A DNA stretch of 64,000 bases from assembly GCF_001574435.1 (NCBI RefSeq), contig NZ_LOCN01000004.1:157672-221671 (forward strand), read 5' to 3'. Both the position numbers and the translations under genes were made by a program. Shown in pieces: positions 29,913 to 38,945 of the stretch; position 1 is the stretch's first letter; each line of letters opens with the position of its first letter. The DNA comes from Moritella sp. JT01. GTDB taxonomy: Bacteria > Pseudomonadota > Gammaproteobacteria > Enterobacterales > Moritellaceae. The notes below the pieces were generated by a model. That model saw only the letters and a program-made list of their open reading frames with translations, was not told where the DNA came from and did not search any database.

Positions 29913-30515
29913 TTAATAACGTAGTTTACCGTTAGACACGATTTTCTTCAGTTTCTTCTGACCGACCCATACTTTACGGTTATCCGCTAAGCTGATCAGG
30001 CTTAAATCAACCTGGTAATAACGTACTTGCTCGCTATCCGCAGTATCAATGATGGTATTAATCTGACCTTTTAGAATAAAGTCTGCACCTTGCTCTTGGC
30101 CAGCGGCTTTACGTGTTGATTCCGATGAATTTAAATCTTGGTCAATACGCTCTTCACGGATCTCGTTACGCTCGTCACTTGATGCAACAAACTCAACACG
30201 GCCACTGTTAATTAATTCACGTTCCATTTCATTGACAAATGTTCTGGTATTAATGTGTTCATGGCTTAAGTTACGCACTGTACCTACGATCACAGCAGGT
30301 GCTTTACCTGTTTTGGCAGTGAAATTGTTATACCAAGGACGTGCTAACACATCACTGATCATTTCCTGCGCCACCATTTGTGAATCGGTGTCGTTCCAGG
30401 CTCCACTTAAATCCACCGTTTGGCCCGCATCAATACGCTCTACCGAGGTACTACAACCGACTAATAATGTCGATACTAAAATCGAACCTAATACTAATTT
30501 GAATAACTTATTCAT
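29913..30515 (-). CDS. lpoB: Penicillin-binding protein activator LpoB
   Basis: Outer-membrane lipoprotein (200 residues) that reaches through the periplasm to stimulate PBP1b. Lipobox LLVGC (about Cys20); the conserved core includes SDVLARPWYNNFTAKTGKAPAVIVGTVRNLS, GADFILKGQINTI and QVDLSLISLADNRKVW. I start at ATG 30515 (MNKLFKLV), preceded by AGGAAA. Compared with E. coli LpoB the proline-rich linker is very short. Confidence 0.9.
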   Translation of the reverse strand: MNKLFKLVLGSILVSTLLVGCSTSVERIDAGQTVDLSGAWNDTDSQMVAQEMISDVLARPWYNNFTAKTGKAPAVIVGTVRNLSHEHINTRTFVNEMERELINSGRVEFVASSDERNEIREERIDQDLNSSESTRKAAGQEQGADFILKGQINTIIDTADSEQVRYYQVDLSLISLADNRKVWVGQKKLKKIVSNGKLRY

Positions 30516-30575
30516 TGCTATTTTCCTTTCCAATTTGACTAACTACTATTAATAATTACAATTTAATAAATACGG

Positions 30576-31067
30576 TTACTGCTTTAGTGCTAATGCTGCT
30601 GCACGCTTAACTGCCGCTTCAAGATCAGACAGGTCTAATTCTGCAAAGGCATAAATATCGCCATTATCTGGATTTTTCCAACGGCCTATAATTTTCACGC
30701 CATTCAGTGCTAATTTCGTTTTCGCTTTAATTTCGCGCTCAACATTTGCGCTGACTTCACCATTGGTCGCGACAGTATAATCAGCCTGCATCGCATCAAC
30801 AGATGTCGCTAGGATACGCGCTATTTCGGCACGTGCACGATTATCGGCAACAGATTTTTGTAAAGATTCGTCAGCAATGCCATTTGACATTCCTACACCG
30901 TGCAATAAACGTCCAGAATCATTTTCAACTGCTTGAGTGCCAATATTAACCCAATCAGGTGCGCCACTAACACCTAAGTCGCTGTCAATGCTAGTTTGAC
31001 TAGAACATGCTGATAATAAAGCCATTATCCCGACGGCGACAGTAACTTTAAATGCTGATATTTTCAT
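30576..31067 (-). CDS. LPP20-family lipoprotein (small)
   Basis: 163 residues, lipobox LLSAC (Cys21), then an LPP20 domain with PDWVN, LHGVGMSNG and ADNRARAEIARILATSV. First gene of the four-lipoprotein operon. Role unknown; the constant link with LpoB suggests cell-wall synthesis or envelope maintenance. Confidence 0.85.
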   Translation of the reverse strand: MKISAFKVTVAVGIMALLSACSSQTSIDSDLGVSGAPDWVNIGTQAVENDSGRLLHGVGMSNGIADESLQKSVADNRARAEIARILATSVDAMQADYTVATNGEVSANVEREIKAKTKLALNGVKIIGRWKNPDNGDIYAFAELDLSDLEAAVKRAAALALKQ

Positions 31068-31162
31068 GATTAATTCATCCCTAAAAAGTGTTTAGATAAT
31101 ATATCGTATTATAATTTAAAATAGTATTTAACCAAATACGCTCGCGCACCCAATACGCAGTT

Positions 31163-31198
31163 ATAAAAAAACCAGACTACCTACCGATAGTCTGGTTT
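31163..31198 (-). terminator. Terminator of tsaD
   Basis: On the - strand AAACCAGACTA / TAGTCTGGTTT (11 bp, 8-nt loop) followed by a 7-T run. Confidence 0.85.
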
Positions 31199-31259
31199 AT
31201 TTTGTTCAGATTTACCGATATCGGTAACTATGACAACAAAATAATCAAATAGTTATGAT

Positions 31260-32303
31260 TTATATCGCATCCATTTGATCTAATGGCCAACGCGGACGTG
31301 CTGTGATCTCTAAACTGTCATCACCACCGTGACGTAGACGTTGTAAACCAGCATATGCGATCATCGCCCCGTTATCAGTACAGAACTCAATACGTGGGTA
31401 GAATACTTCGCCGTGTTGCTTATCCATCATCTCAGCTAATTTAATGCGTAAGTATTTATTGGCACTGACGCCACCAGCGACAACCAGACGTTTAATCCCA
31501 GTTTCTTTGATTGCCCGTCTTAACTTAATCGAAATGGTATCTACAACCGCTTCTTGGAATGCAAACGCAATATCCGCACGGGTTTGTTCATCAACGCCAT
31601 CAGCACCCGCTTCTTCTGCTAATTTCTTTTCTTTGGCAATGGTATTCGCCGCGAATGTTTTTAACCCCGAAAAACTAAAATCTAAACCCGGGCGATCCGT
31701 CATTGGACGGGGGAACTTATAACGTCCCGCTACACCGTTATCTGCTAATACAGATAATCTAGGTCCGCCTGGGTAATCTAAGCCCAGTAGTTTCGCGGTT
31801 TTATCAAATGCTTCACCAGCGGCATCATCAACAGATTCACCCAGCAATTCATATTGCCCAATGCCATCAACACGCACGATCTGCGTATGACCACCCGACA
31901 CCAGCATCGCTAAGAAAGGAAAATCAGGGGTTTTCTCTTCGAGCATTGGCGCTAACATATGACCTTCCATATGGTTAATACCTAATGCCGGAATATCCCA
32001 CGCATAAGCGATACTACGACCAACCGTCGCACCCACCATTAATGCACCAACCAGTCCAGGACCCGTTGTATAGGCAATACCGTCAATATCATCTTTAGTA
32101 CAGCCCGCTTCTGCTAATGCGGCCTTAATCAATGGAATAATTTTACGCACATGATCACGTGACGCTAATTCCGGTACCACACCGCCATAATCGGCATGCA
32201 GTTTTACTTGGCTATAAAGTTGATGAGCCATTAGCCCTTGTTCATCACAATAAATTGCAATGCCGGTCTCATCACATGATGTTTCTATTCCTATTACGCG
32301 CAT
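31260..32303 (-). CDS. tsaD: tRNA N6-threonylcarbamoyladenosine transferase
   Basis: Transfers threonylcarbamoyl to A37 of ANN-decoding tRNAs together with TsaB/TsaE. ASKHA fold with [12 protein letters not shown], metal-binding [13 protein letters not shown] and GEAFDKTAK. 347 residues; I start at ATG 32303 (MRVIGIETS), which has AAGGTG about 10 nt upstream, rather than the ATG at 32312 that is too close to it. Divergent from rpsU, as in E. coli. Confidence 0.96.
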   Translation of the reverse strand: MRVIGIETSCDETGIAIYCDEQGLMAHQLYSQVKLHADYGGVVPELASRDHVRKIIPLIKAALAEAGCTKDDIDGIAYTTGPGLVGALMVGATVGRSIAYAWDIPALGINHMEGHMLAPMLEEKTPDFPFLAMLVSGGHTQIVRVDGIGQYELLGESVDDAAGEAFDKTAKLLGLDYPGGPRLSVLADNGVAGRYKFPRPMTDRPGLDFSFSGLKTFAANTIAKEKKLAEEAGADGVDEQTRADIAFAFQEAVVDTISIKLRRAIKETGIKRLVVAGGVSANKYLRIKLAEMMDKQHGEVFYPRIEFCTDNGAMIAYAGLQRLRHGGDDSLEITARPRWPLDQMDAI

Positions 32304-32380
32304 TTTATTCATTCACCTTATATATGACTGCACAATAGTACCTGCGCTATACTTATTTCTCCAGCGCCAAATTATTACGC

Positions 32381-32410
32381 TTTACATTTAATCACGTTCT
32401 AGAGTACAAT
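32381..32410 (+). promoter_or_regulatory. Putative sigma-70 promoter of rpsU-dnaG-rpoD
   Basis: TTTACA (32381) and TACAAT (32405) with an 18-bp spacer, about 88 bp before the rpsU start. Consistent with a housekeeping promoter; not proven. Confidence 0.5.
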
Positions 32411-32419
32411 TCGGCACCA

Positions 32420-32470
32420 TTTTTATAGAATTTCTATAAAAATATTTTTAGGTTCCAGATAACTTGGAAC
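32420..32470 (+). promoter_or_regulatory. Structured rpsU leader
   Basis: Right after the predicted start of transcription comes a perfect 11-bp inverted repeat (TTTTTATAGAA / TTCTATAAAAA, 32420-32442). A second hairpin follows (GTTCCA / TGGAAC, 32452-32470) before the SD of rpsU. It could affect stability or translation; no known riboswitch is recognised. Confidence 0.4.
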
Positions 32471-32497
32471 TATTAAACCTCAAGGTTGGAAGAAAAC

Positions 32498-32713
32498 ATG
32501 CCAGTAATTAAAGTACGTGAAAACGAACCGTTTGACGTTGCACTACGTCGTTTCAAACGCTCTTGCGAAAAAGCAGGTATCTTGTCTGAAGTACGTCGTC
32601 GTGAGCATTACGAAAAACCTACTACAGTTCGTAAACGTGCTAAAGCAGCAGCGTCTAAGCGTCTAGCTAAGAAACTGTCTCGTGAAAATGCACGTCGCGT
32701 ACGTTTATACTAA
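32498..32713 (+). CDS. rpsU: 30S ribosomal protein S21
   Basis: 71 residues starting [21 protein letters not shown], as in E. coli. ATG 32498 lies 7 nt after GGAAG; four extra codons in the frame upstream contain that SD and are rejected. First gene of the macromolecular-synthesis operon. Confidence 0.98.
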   Translation: MPVIKVRENEPFDVALRRFKRSCEKAGILSEVRRREHYEKPTTVRKRAKAAASKRLAKKLSRENARRVRLY

Positions 32714-32799
32714 TCCCTATTAGTATAACTACTGTATGCATTTTAGGCATATCCCACAGAGCAAGTTTTTGACTTAGTCTGCTGAAGATAACGCCTATT

Positions 32800-32840
32800 A
32801 ACAAGCCGTGAACTCCTAGAGTCACGGCTTGTTTGCTTTT
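32800..32840 (+). terminator. Attenuator between rpsU and dnaG
   Basis: A 12-bp perfect stem (AACAAGCCGTGA / TCACGGCTTGTT) and a TTTGCTTTT tail, 87 nt after rpsU. In E. coli an intra-operon terminator at this place lowers dnaG expression relative to rpsU. Confidence 0.8.
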
Positions 32841-32987
32841 CAAGACTCATAAAATTTATTACCCTAGTCTTATAACGATGCCAGTACATAACTGATTTAT
32901 TCGCAACCATGCTAAGTCACGTATTTACTGTAATTGTTACTGTCATTGCAATTAGCAATCATCTTCACACTCATTAGTTAGGTACAT

Positions 32988-34724
32988 ATGGCCGGTAGAA
33001 TACCTCGCGACTTTATCGATGGCTTGATAGGTCGAGCTGATATCGTGGATATCGTCGAAAAACGCATAAAGCTTAAAAAAGCAGGTAAAAACTACCAGGC
33101 TTGCTGCCCGTTCCATAATGAGAAAAGCCCTTCTTTTACTGTCAGCCAAGATAAACAGTTCTACCACTGCTTTGGCTGTGGTGCGCACGGTAACGCCATT
33201 GGCTTTTTAATGGAGTACGACAACCTTGAGTTTGTCGAAGCCATTGAAGATCTTGCTGGTTTTTACGGTGTCGAGGTGCCTAGAGAAGAAGGCGGAAATC
33301 AGGGTCCGAGTGCCCCTGAGCGTAAAGATTATTACCAACTACTCGAAAGTGTCACGCGCTTCTATCAGTACCAGTTAAAAGAACACCCGAATAAACGTGT
33401 GGTTAATGACTATTTAAAGCAACGCGGATTGTCTGCAGAAGTCATTACTAAATATGCAATTGGTTACGCTGCCCCAGGTTGGGATAACGTATTAAAACGC
33501 TTTGGCCGTGACAAACACACCGAAGAACAGTTGCTCACCACAGGTGTATTAATTGAGAACGAAGGTCAATCACGTCGTTACGATCGCTTTCGTGAACGCG
33601 TCATGTTCCCGATCCGGGATAAACGTGGACGTGTAATTGGTTATGGTGGTCGGGTACTCGGTGATGAAAAACCAAAATACCTGAACTCACCCGAAACGCC
33701 GATCTTCCATAAAGGTAAAGAGCTTTATGGATTATACGAAGTACGCCAAGCATATAAAGAGATACCCAAAATTGTCGTGGTTGAAGGGTATATGGACGTG
33801 GTGGCATTGGCACAGTTTGGGATTGATTATGCAGTCGCGTCACTGGGAACATCGACATCTGGCGATCAGATGCAGACCTTATTCCGTAATACCAATGAAG
33901 TGATCTGTTGTTACGATGGTGATAAGGCCGGTCGTGCTGCCGCATGGCGCGCACTCGAAAATGCCTTACCGCAATTACGTGATGGTAAAGATCTTAAATT
34001 TGTATTTTTACCCGATGGGGAAGATCCCGATTCATTAGTCCGAACTCAAGGTAAAGATGCACTTGAGCAACTGTTTAAAGATGCACAGACCTTACCGGAC
34101 TTTTTATTCAGCCGTCTAAGCCAAGATATCGATACCCATACCGATGTCGGGCGTAGTAAATTAGCCAGCCAAGCCAAACCGCTAATTGAAAAAATGCCTG
34201 ACGGTTTCTACCGTGGTATCGTATTAAAGAAATTAGCCCGTTTCTTAGCTTGGGATGAAGCTAAGTTAAATAAGCTATTTACCACGTTAGCAACCACGAA
34301 GCCGACCAAAAAAACGATCCAAATAACACCGATACGCCGCGCGATTGGTTTATTGTTACAAAATCCCCAGATCGGTTTTAACCTACCGGTATTCGATGAT
34401 TTAAAGCAATTAAAATTACCCGGTATTAATATTTTATTAAAATTATTAGCACAAACAAACAGTAGCGATCAGATCAATACCGCACAGTTATTAGAATATT
34501 GGCGCGATACACCAGAGCAGAAAGCACTGATAAAACTAGCAGTTTGGGATCATGGCGCAGATGAAGCGGTCGAAGCAGAGTTTTTCGATACTTTATTTGT
34601 TCTTTCAACACAAGTCATCGAACAACGTTTCAGTGAACTACAATTGAAATTAACGCAAGGTGGCTTGACCAAAGCTGAGCGTTTGGAATATAAAAGTATT
34701 CTCGATGAATTAAAATCATCATAA
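32988..34724 (+). CDS. dnaG: DNA primase
   Basis: Synthesises RNA primers at the replication fork; 578 residues. CHC2 zinc finger (CPFHNEKSPSF...FYHCFGCGAHG, about 40-64), TOPRIM core with VVEGYMDVVAL and YDGDKAGRAAA, and the C-terminal DnaB-interacting helical domain (about 435-578). Start at ATG 32988 (MAGRIPRDFID). Middle gene of rpsU-dnaG-rpoD. Confidence 0.97.
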   Translation: MAGRIPRDFIDGLIGRADIVDIVEKRIKLKKAGKNYQACCPFHNEKSPSFTVSQDKQFYHCFGCGAHGNAIGFLMEYDNLEFVEAIEDLAGFYGVEVPREEGGNQGPSAPERKDYYQLLESVTRFYQYQLKEHPNKRVVNDYLKQRGLSAEVITKYAIGYAAPGWDNVLKRFGRDKHTEEQLLTTGVLIENEGQSRRYDRFRERVMFPIRDKRGRVIGYGGRVLGDEKPKYLNSPETPIFHKGKELYGLYEVRQAYKEIPKIVVVEGYMDVVALAQFGIDYAVASLGTSTSGDQMQTLFRNTNEVICCYDGDKAGRAAAWRALENALPQLRDGKDLKFVFLPDGEDPDSLVRTQGKDALEQLFKDAQTLPDFLFSRLSQDIDTHTDVGRSKLASQAKPLIEKMPDGFYRGIVLKKLARFLAWDEAKLNKLFTTLATTKPTKKTIQITPIRRAIGLLLQNPQIGFNLPVFDDLKQLKLPGINILLKLLAQTNSSDQINTAQLLEYWRDTPEQKALIKLAVWDHGADEAVEAEFFDTLFVLSTQVIEQRFSELQLKLTQGGLTKAERLEYKSILDELKSS

Positions 34725-34902
34725 TGGCTTGAAATATGATCCATTAAACCCCATTTAATGATCTAACAAAAAAGGTCGAGTTAAATCGATTTATAACGCT
34801 GAGTTAAAAGCTTTCGCCTAATATAACGTGATAATAGTTAAAATTACGCACATTTTGACCACATAATTTTACCAACAAGTAGAAAAAAGCACCGTTTAGC
34901 AC

Positions 34903-34908
34903 TATACT
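34903..34908 (+). promoter_or_regulatory. Possible -10 of an internal rpoD promoter
   Basis: TATACT in the 249-bp dnaG-rpoD gap, about 66 bp before the rpoD start. A matching -35 is poor, so this is only a candidate; E. coli has internal promoters ahead of rpoD. Confidence 0.3.
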
Positions 34909-34973
34909 GCTTTGTTTGCGCAGTGCTTTTGCGTCTGTATCTTTGAACCACGTCACCGGAGTGGAAGTATTCT

Positions 34974-36806
34974 ATGGAATCCCCTCAATCACAATTAAAA
35001 CTTCTTGTAGCTAAAGGTAAAGAACAAGGTTACCTAACATATGCAGAAGTAAATGATCACTTACCACAAGATATTGTGGACTCAGATCAGGTTGAAGATA
35101 TTATTCAAATGATCAATGACATGGGTATTCAAGTGCTAGAAACAGCACCTGATGCAGATGATTTGTTGATGGCAGAAAATACAACGGCGCCAGATGACGA
35201 TGCCGCAGAAGCTGCAGCCGCAGCGCTTGCTTCTGTAGAATCTGAAATTGGCCGAACTACCGATCCTGTACGTATGTACATGCGTGAGATGGGTACCGTT
35301 GAATTATTGACTCGTGAAGGCGAGATCAAAATTGCCAAACGAATTGAAGAAGGTATCTATGCGGTACAAACTGCCGTTGCAGAGTACCCAGAAGCAATTA
35401 ACTCGTTATTAGCTGAATATGACAAGTTCCTTGCTGAAGAAACACGCTTAAGTGACATCATCACTGGTTTCATCGATCCCAATGCAGACGATGTTGCACC
35501 AACAGCAACACATATCGGCTCTGAAGTTCCAAACAAAGACGCTGCTGGGTCTGATAATACTGATGATGACGAAGAAGAGGAAGAAGGCAACAAAGGCCCG
35601 GATCCTGAAGAAGCAGCTGAAAAATTTGCCGAATTACGCAAATATCACGTAGCATTCCTAAAAGGCATTAAAGACGACGGTTTAGAACACCCGAAAACAC
35701 GCCTGCACGTTGAAATGCTAAGTGAAGTATTCCGTACTTTCCGTCTGATCCCAAAACAGTTTGATCGCATTGTAAATAGCATGCGTGACATGATGGATCA
35801 CGTACGTGTTCAAGAACGTCTTGTCATCAAGATGTGTGTTGAACAATGTAAAATGCCAAAAGCAGCATTCGTTGAAGCATTTGCTGGCCACGAAACTGAC
35901 ATTGCTTGGTTTGAAAAAGCACAACAATCAGCGGCACCTTATGCGCAAGCATTACAACGTATCGACTTTGACGTGCGCCGCTGTATTAACAAGTTAAAAT
36001 TAGTAGAAAGTACTACTGGTCTGACTATTTCACAGATCAAAAATATCAACCGTCGTATGAGTATTGGTGAAGCGAAAGCCCGCCGTGCGAAAAAAGAAAT
36101 GGTTGAAGCGAACTTACGTCTAGTAATTTCGATTGCAAAAAAATACACCAACCGTGGTCTACAGTTCCTCGATTTAATCCAGGAAGGTAACATCGGTCTG
36201 ATGAAAGCCGTAGATAAGTTTGAATACCGTCGTGGTTACAAATTCTCGACTTACGCTACATGGTGGATCCGTCAGGCAATCACCCGTTCTATTGCTGACC
36301 AAGCGCGTACAATCCGTATTCCAGTGCATATGATTGAAACAATCAATAAACTGAATCGTATTTCGCGTCAAATGCTGCAAGAGATGGGCCGTGAAGCAAC
36401 GCCAGAAGAATTGGCTGAGCGCATGATGATGCCAGAAGATCGTATTCGTAAAGTATTGAAGATTGCTAAAGAGCCAATCTCAATGGAAACGCCTATCGGT
36501 GATGATGAAGATTCTCACTTAGGTGATTTCATTGAAGATACAACGCTTTCTTTACCAGTTGACGCTGCAACAAAAGATAGCCTTAAAGGCGCGACAGACG
36601 ACGTTCTAGCAGGCCTAACAGCCCGTGAAGCTAAAGTACTGCGTATGCGTTTTGGTATCGATATGAATACAGACCACACACTTGAAGAAGTGGGTAAACA
36701 GTTCGATGTAACGCGTGAGCGTATTCGTCAAATTGAAGCAAAGGCATTACGTAAATTACGTCATCCTAGCCGTAGCGAACAACTACGTAGCTTCTTAGAC
36801 GAATAA
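34974..36806 (+). CDS. rpoD: RNA polymerase primary sigma factor (sigma-70)
   Basis: 610 residues (E. coli 613). Region 1.1 (1-80), an acidic non-conserved insert with a Asp/Glu run (DDDEEEEEG, about 198-206), regions 2.1-2.4 ([35 protein letters not shown]), region 3 and region 4.2 helix-turn-helix ([22 protein letters not shown]). ATG 34974 gives the standard [11 protein letters not shown] start. Last gene of its operon. Confidence 0.98.
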   Translation: MESPQSQLKLLVAKGKEQGYLTYAEVNDHLPQDIVDSDQVEDIIQMINDMGIQVLETAPDADDLLMAENTTAPDDDAAEAAAAALASVESEIGRTTDPVRMYMREMGTVELLTREGEIKIAKRIEEGIYAVQTAVAEYPEAINSLLAEYDKFLAEETRLSDIITGFIDPNADDVAPTATHIGSEVPNKDAAGSDNTDDDEEEEEGNKGPDPEEAAEKFAELRKYHVAFLKGIKDDGLEHPKTRLHVEMLSEVFRTFRLIPKQFDRIVNSMRDMMDHVRVQERLVIKMCVEQCKMPKAAFVEAFAGHETDIAWFEKAQQSAAPYAQALQRIDFDVRRCINKLKLVESTTGLTISQIKNINRRMSIGEAKARRAKKEMVEANLRLVISIAKKYTNRGLQFLDLIQEGNIGLMKAVDKFEYRRGYKFSTYATWWIRQAITRSIADQARTIRIPVHMIETINKLNRISRQMLQEMGREATPEELAERMMMPEDRIRKVLKIAKEPISMETPIGDDEDSHLGDFIEDTTLSLPVDAATKDSLKGATDDVLAGLTAREAKVLRMRFGIDMNTDHTLEEVGKQFDVTRERIRQIEAKALRKLRHPSRSEQLRSFLDE

Positions 36807-36855
36807 TTGAACAGTTAGTGGGTTTCTTGTCTAAGTTATTGAATATAGCCTAGAC

Positions 36856-36890
36856 ATGCAGAAAGTATACTTATATACTTTCTGCATCTT
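36856..36890 (+). terminator. Terminator after rpoD
   Basis: A 14-bp perfect stem (36856-36869 with 36874-36887, ATGCAGAAAGTATA and its complement), loop 4 nt, weak T-tail. Confidence 0.75.
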
Positions 36891-36919
36891 AAAGCGTCGT
36901 AAGAACGTTTGAAAGATCA

Positions 36920-36996
36920 GGGCCCTTAGCTCAGTTGGTTAGAGCATCCGACTCATAATCGGCAGGTCCCCAGTTCAAGTCTGGGAGGGCCCACCA
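36920..36996 (+). tRNA. ileX: tRNA-Ile2 (CAU anticodon, lysidine type)
   Basis: 77 nt with encoded CCA. The acceptor stem GGGCCCT / AGGGCCC is fully paired, the D-loop has AGCTCAGTTGGTTAGAGC, anticodon loop CTCATAA gives CAT, and the T-arm has TTCAAGT. CAT could also be elongator Met. The GGGCCC-type acceptor and the location after rpoD (as for E. coli ileX) favour tRNA-Ile2, which TilS converts to read AUA. Confidence 0.85.
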
Positions 36997-37004
36997 AATT
37001 TTAG

Positions 37005-37035
37005 AACACTTGATGGCAACATCAGGTGTTTTTTT
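37005..37035 (+). terminator. Terminator of tRNA-Ile2
   Basis: AACACTTGATG / CATCAGGTGTT (one G-U pair, 4-nt loop) followed by TTTTTTA. Confidence 0.8.
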
Positions 37036-37398
37036 ATGCCTGTAAGAAAGTGACTCTTGTCTATCTCTGGTACTAAAAACTCAATCAGACTGGATTAATT
37101 CAATCACTCAATCAAAAAACCTAATCAAATTACCACAGCACTAAATTTCCCTCAGTAATCTAATATTAAATATCATCACTTATATTCATTAGCGCAATCA
37201 ATCTGCATACCAAGTAACACCAGCCAATTACAGCACCAGTTTTCTCACCTATAACACAACAAAAATATAACCAACATTCCTTTCCATTGGATTCAGATTA
37301 TTAATATATATTTAATTTATTAACCTAATGAAATAGCGCTAGTAAACTCGGATATGAGTAAGCCAAAATACGGATAGAATCGAATGTTGAATGAGTAT

Positions 37399-37584
37399 GA
37401 CCAATTGCCACGGATGGTAATTGGTCTGTTATATCTCAATGCTATTCATTTAATCGAATCACTACTCAATCCAGCCAGCTAGAACAAGCCATTAATTCAC
37501 AGAATGGTATATTCATGCTCATATCGTTAGTTCTGCCGTTACGGGGGATTTTAGGGGGCTATCTAGTCGTGATTAACAGGTGAA
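37399..37584. repeat. Intergenic repeat, copy 1
   Basis: Contains a hairpin (GACCAATTGCCA / TGGTAATTGGTC, 37399-37426). It also contains block A (37415-37448) and block B (37561-37584). The reverse complements of A and B occur at 43308-43341 (32 of 34 identical) and 43280-43303 (23 of 24 identical). Here A and B are 112 bp apart; in copy 2 only 4 bp, so copy 1 carries an insertion or copy 2 a deletion. Confidence 0.75.
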
Positions 37585-37880
37585 TCTAACGGCCAATCTC
37601 AATCAGAAATACAATTCAAAAAATAAAATCAGCCTAGTGACGGCGACGTCGAGAATCACATCTAATGATTAGTACTAAATTACCATCGAGGAAAATACAA
37701 AAATGGTACAGAAAGCCTTTCTCTGAATGATAAAAATCCGAATGCCGACTCTAGGTTATTCTGCTTCCACCTATTGAATAATCTTATAATTTCTTTTAAT
37801 TTCAATTTATTAATGTATTTCATTATCATAGTTTAGTGATTATAATTTGCCATTCATTATATTTACTAGGATGTTTATAA

Positions 37881-38945
37881 ATGACAACGAATACAGCCCC
37901 CTACCCGGTTGAATTATTAAAAATGCCACGGCAAGGAAGATGGGAATTCCCATTGCATTTTTTAACTGGTCAGTTTTATACGTGTTTTTGGCTCTGTGTA
38001 AGGGTTGCTGAATTAAATCGATTTACTTCCCATAAGTTCATTGCTTGGTTGTGGTTTTTTGTGCCATTCGTACCTTTTTTTCAACCTTTTGCTTTTTTTG
38101 TTCTCAATCAAGAACTATCCAAACTTGAGGATCAAAATAATGTGACTTATAAAAAACCATATTATTATTTAGCGGTCACTATTATTTTTCTTTGCACAGT
38201 ATACATGTCGAGTAATGGGGAAAGTGAATGGGACATTTGGTTCACAGGGGCTTCATTATTCATTTCTTCCATTGCTTATCTGGTCATTAATAGTCGTATA
38301 AATCAGTTAAAGCTGGCATTAAAGAATGTTGAATTTAAGGGTAAAGATAAGGGCTATAGTATCTTTGAGTGGGTGTTGGTGACTGGAATAGTCAGTTTAA
38401 TTATTGGCTTTATTGCATACATTAAATTTTACGAATCTTATTTAACGGATATTAAAATACCGACTTTTAATCATATTCAGACATATAACAATAACGATAT
38501 CTTTCATCATCCTAACGACGAATACAAACTCACATTTAGTGGCGATAACTGGCAACAAGTGTCGTTGGGTAGCATTTCCGATGGCTCAGCTGAATATGAA
38601 TTTGTAAGCTCTTTGGATAGTGGCTATTTTATAATTTTTAAATTTAAAAATAATCAAACTATTGATCAATTAATAAATAGCCGTTTGCAATGGATAGAGG
38701 AAGTAACTGACTTACCTGCATGTAGCGAAAGCCGCTCTTTTATAGCTGATAGCACATTTATTAAAGCAAATTTAGTCTGTAAGAGTACAGTAACAGACAG
38801 CTATCAATGGTCATCGGTTACCTTGTTAGAGGGGCCGAAGTACACCTATGAACTGATAGGGAGATTTGAAGCACCTAAGTTGGCATATGATCGATGGGAA
38901 AAGCATTTTGCTTTAATGGCTACGGAGTTTAGCAATGAAAATTAG
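37881..38945 (+). CDS. Hypothetical membrane protein paired with DUF3857 protein
   Basis: 354 residues, no family recognised. The N-terminal half has about four to five hydrophobic segments (around 28-45, 53-75, 92-110, 120-138, 160-182). The C-terminal half (about 190-354) is probably periplasmic and soluble, with a cysteine pair (LPACSESRS, ANLVCKS). The gene overlaps the next one by 11 bp, so the two are likely coupled. AT-rich like the rest of this stretch, suggesting acquired DNA. Confidence 0.7.
   Translation: MTTNTAPYPVELLKMPRQGRWEFPLHFLTGQFYTCFWLCVRVAELNRFTSHKFIAWLWFFVPFVPFFQPFAFFVLNQELSKLEDQNNVTYKKPYYYLAVTIIFLCTVYMSSNGESEWDIWFTGASLFISSIAYLVINSRINQLKLALKNVEFKGKDKGYSIFEWVLVTGIVSLIIGFIAYIKFYESYLTDIKIPTFNHIQTYNNNDIFHHPNDEYKLTFSGDNWQQVSLGSISDGSAEYEFVSSLDSGYFIIFKFKNNQTIDQLINSRLQWIEEVTDLPACSESRSFIADSTFIKANLVCKSTVTDSYQWSSVTLLEGPKYTYELIGRFEAPKLAYDRWEKHFALMATEFSNEN

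Larger units (their letters stand above)
36997..37880. other. Long non-coding region after tRNA-Ile2
   Basis: No ORF or RNA that I can support apart from the tRNA terminator (37005-37035), a hairpin at 37399-37426 and the inverted-repeat copy described separately. Strongly AT-rich, and marks the passage from core to accessory DNA. Confidence 0.5.

Noticed and set aside
36920..37880. tRNA-Ile2 as integration site of a genomic island
   Set aside because: No integrase gene and no second copy of the tRNA 3' end was seen around 43 kb.
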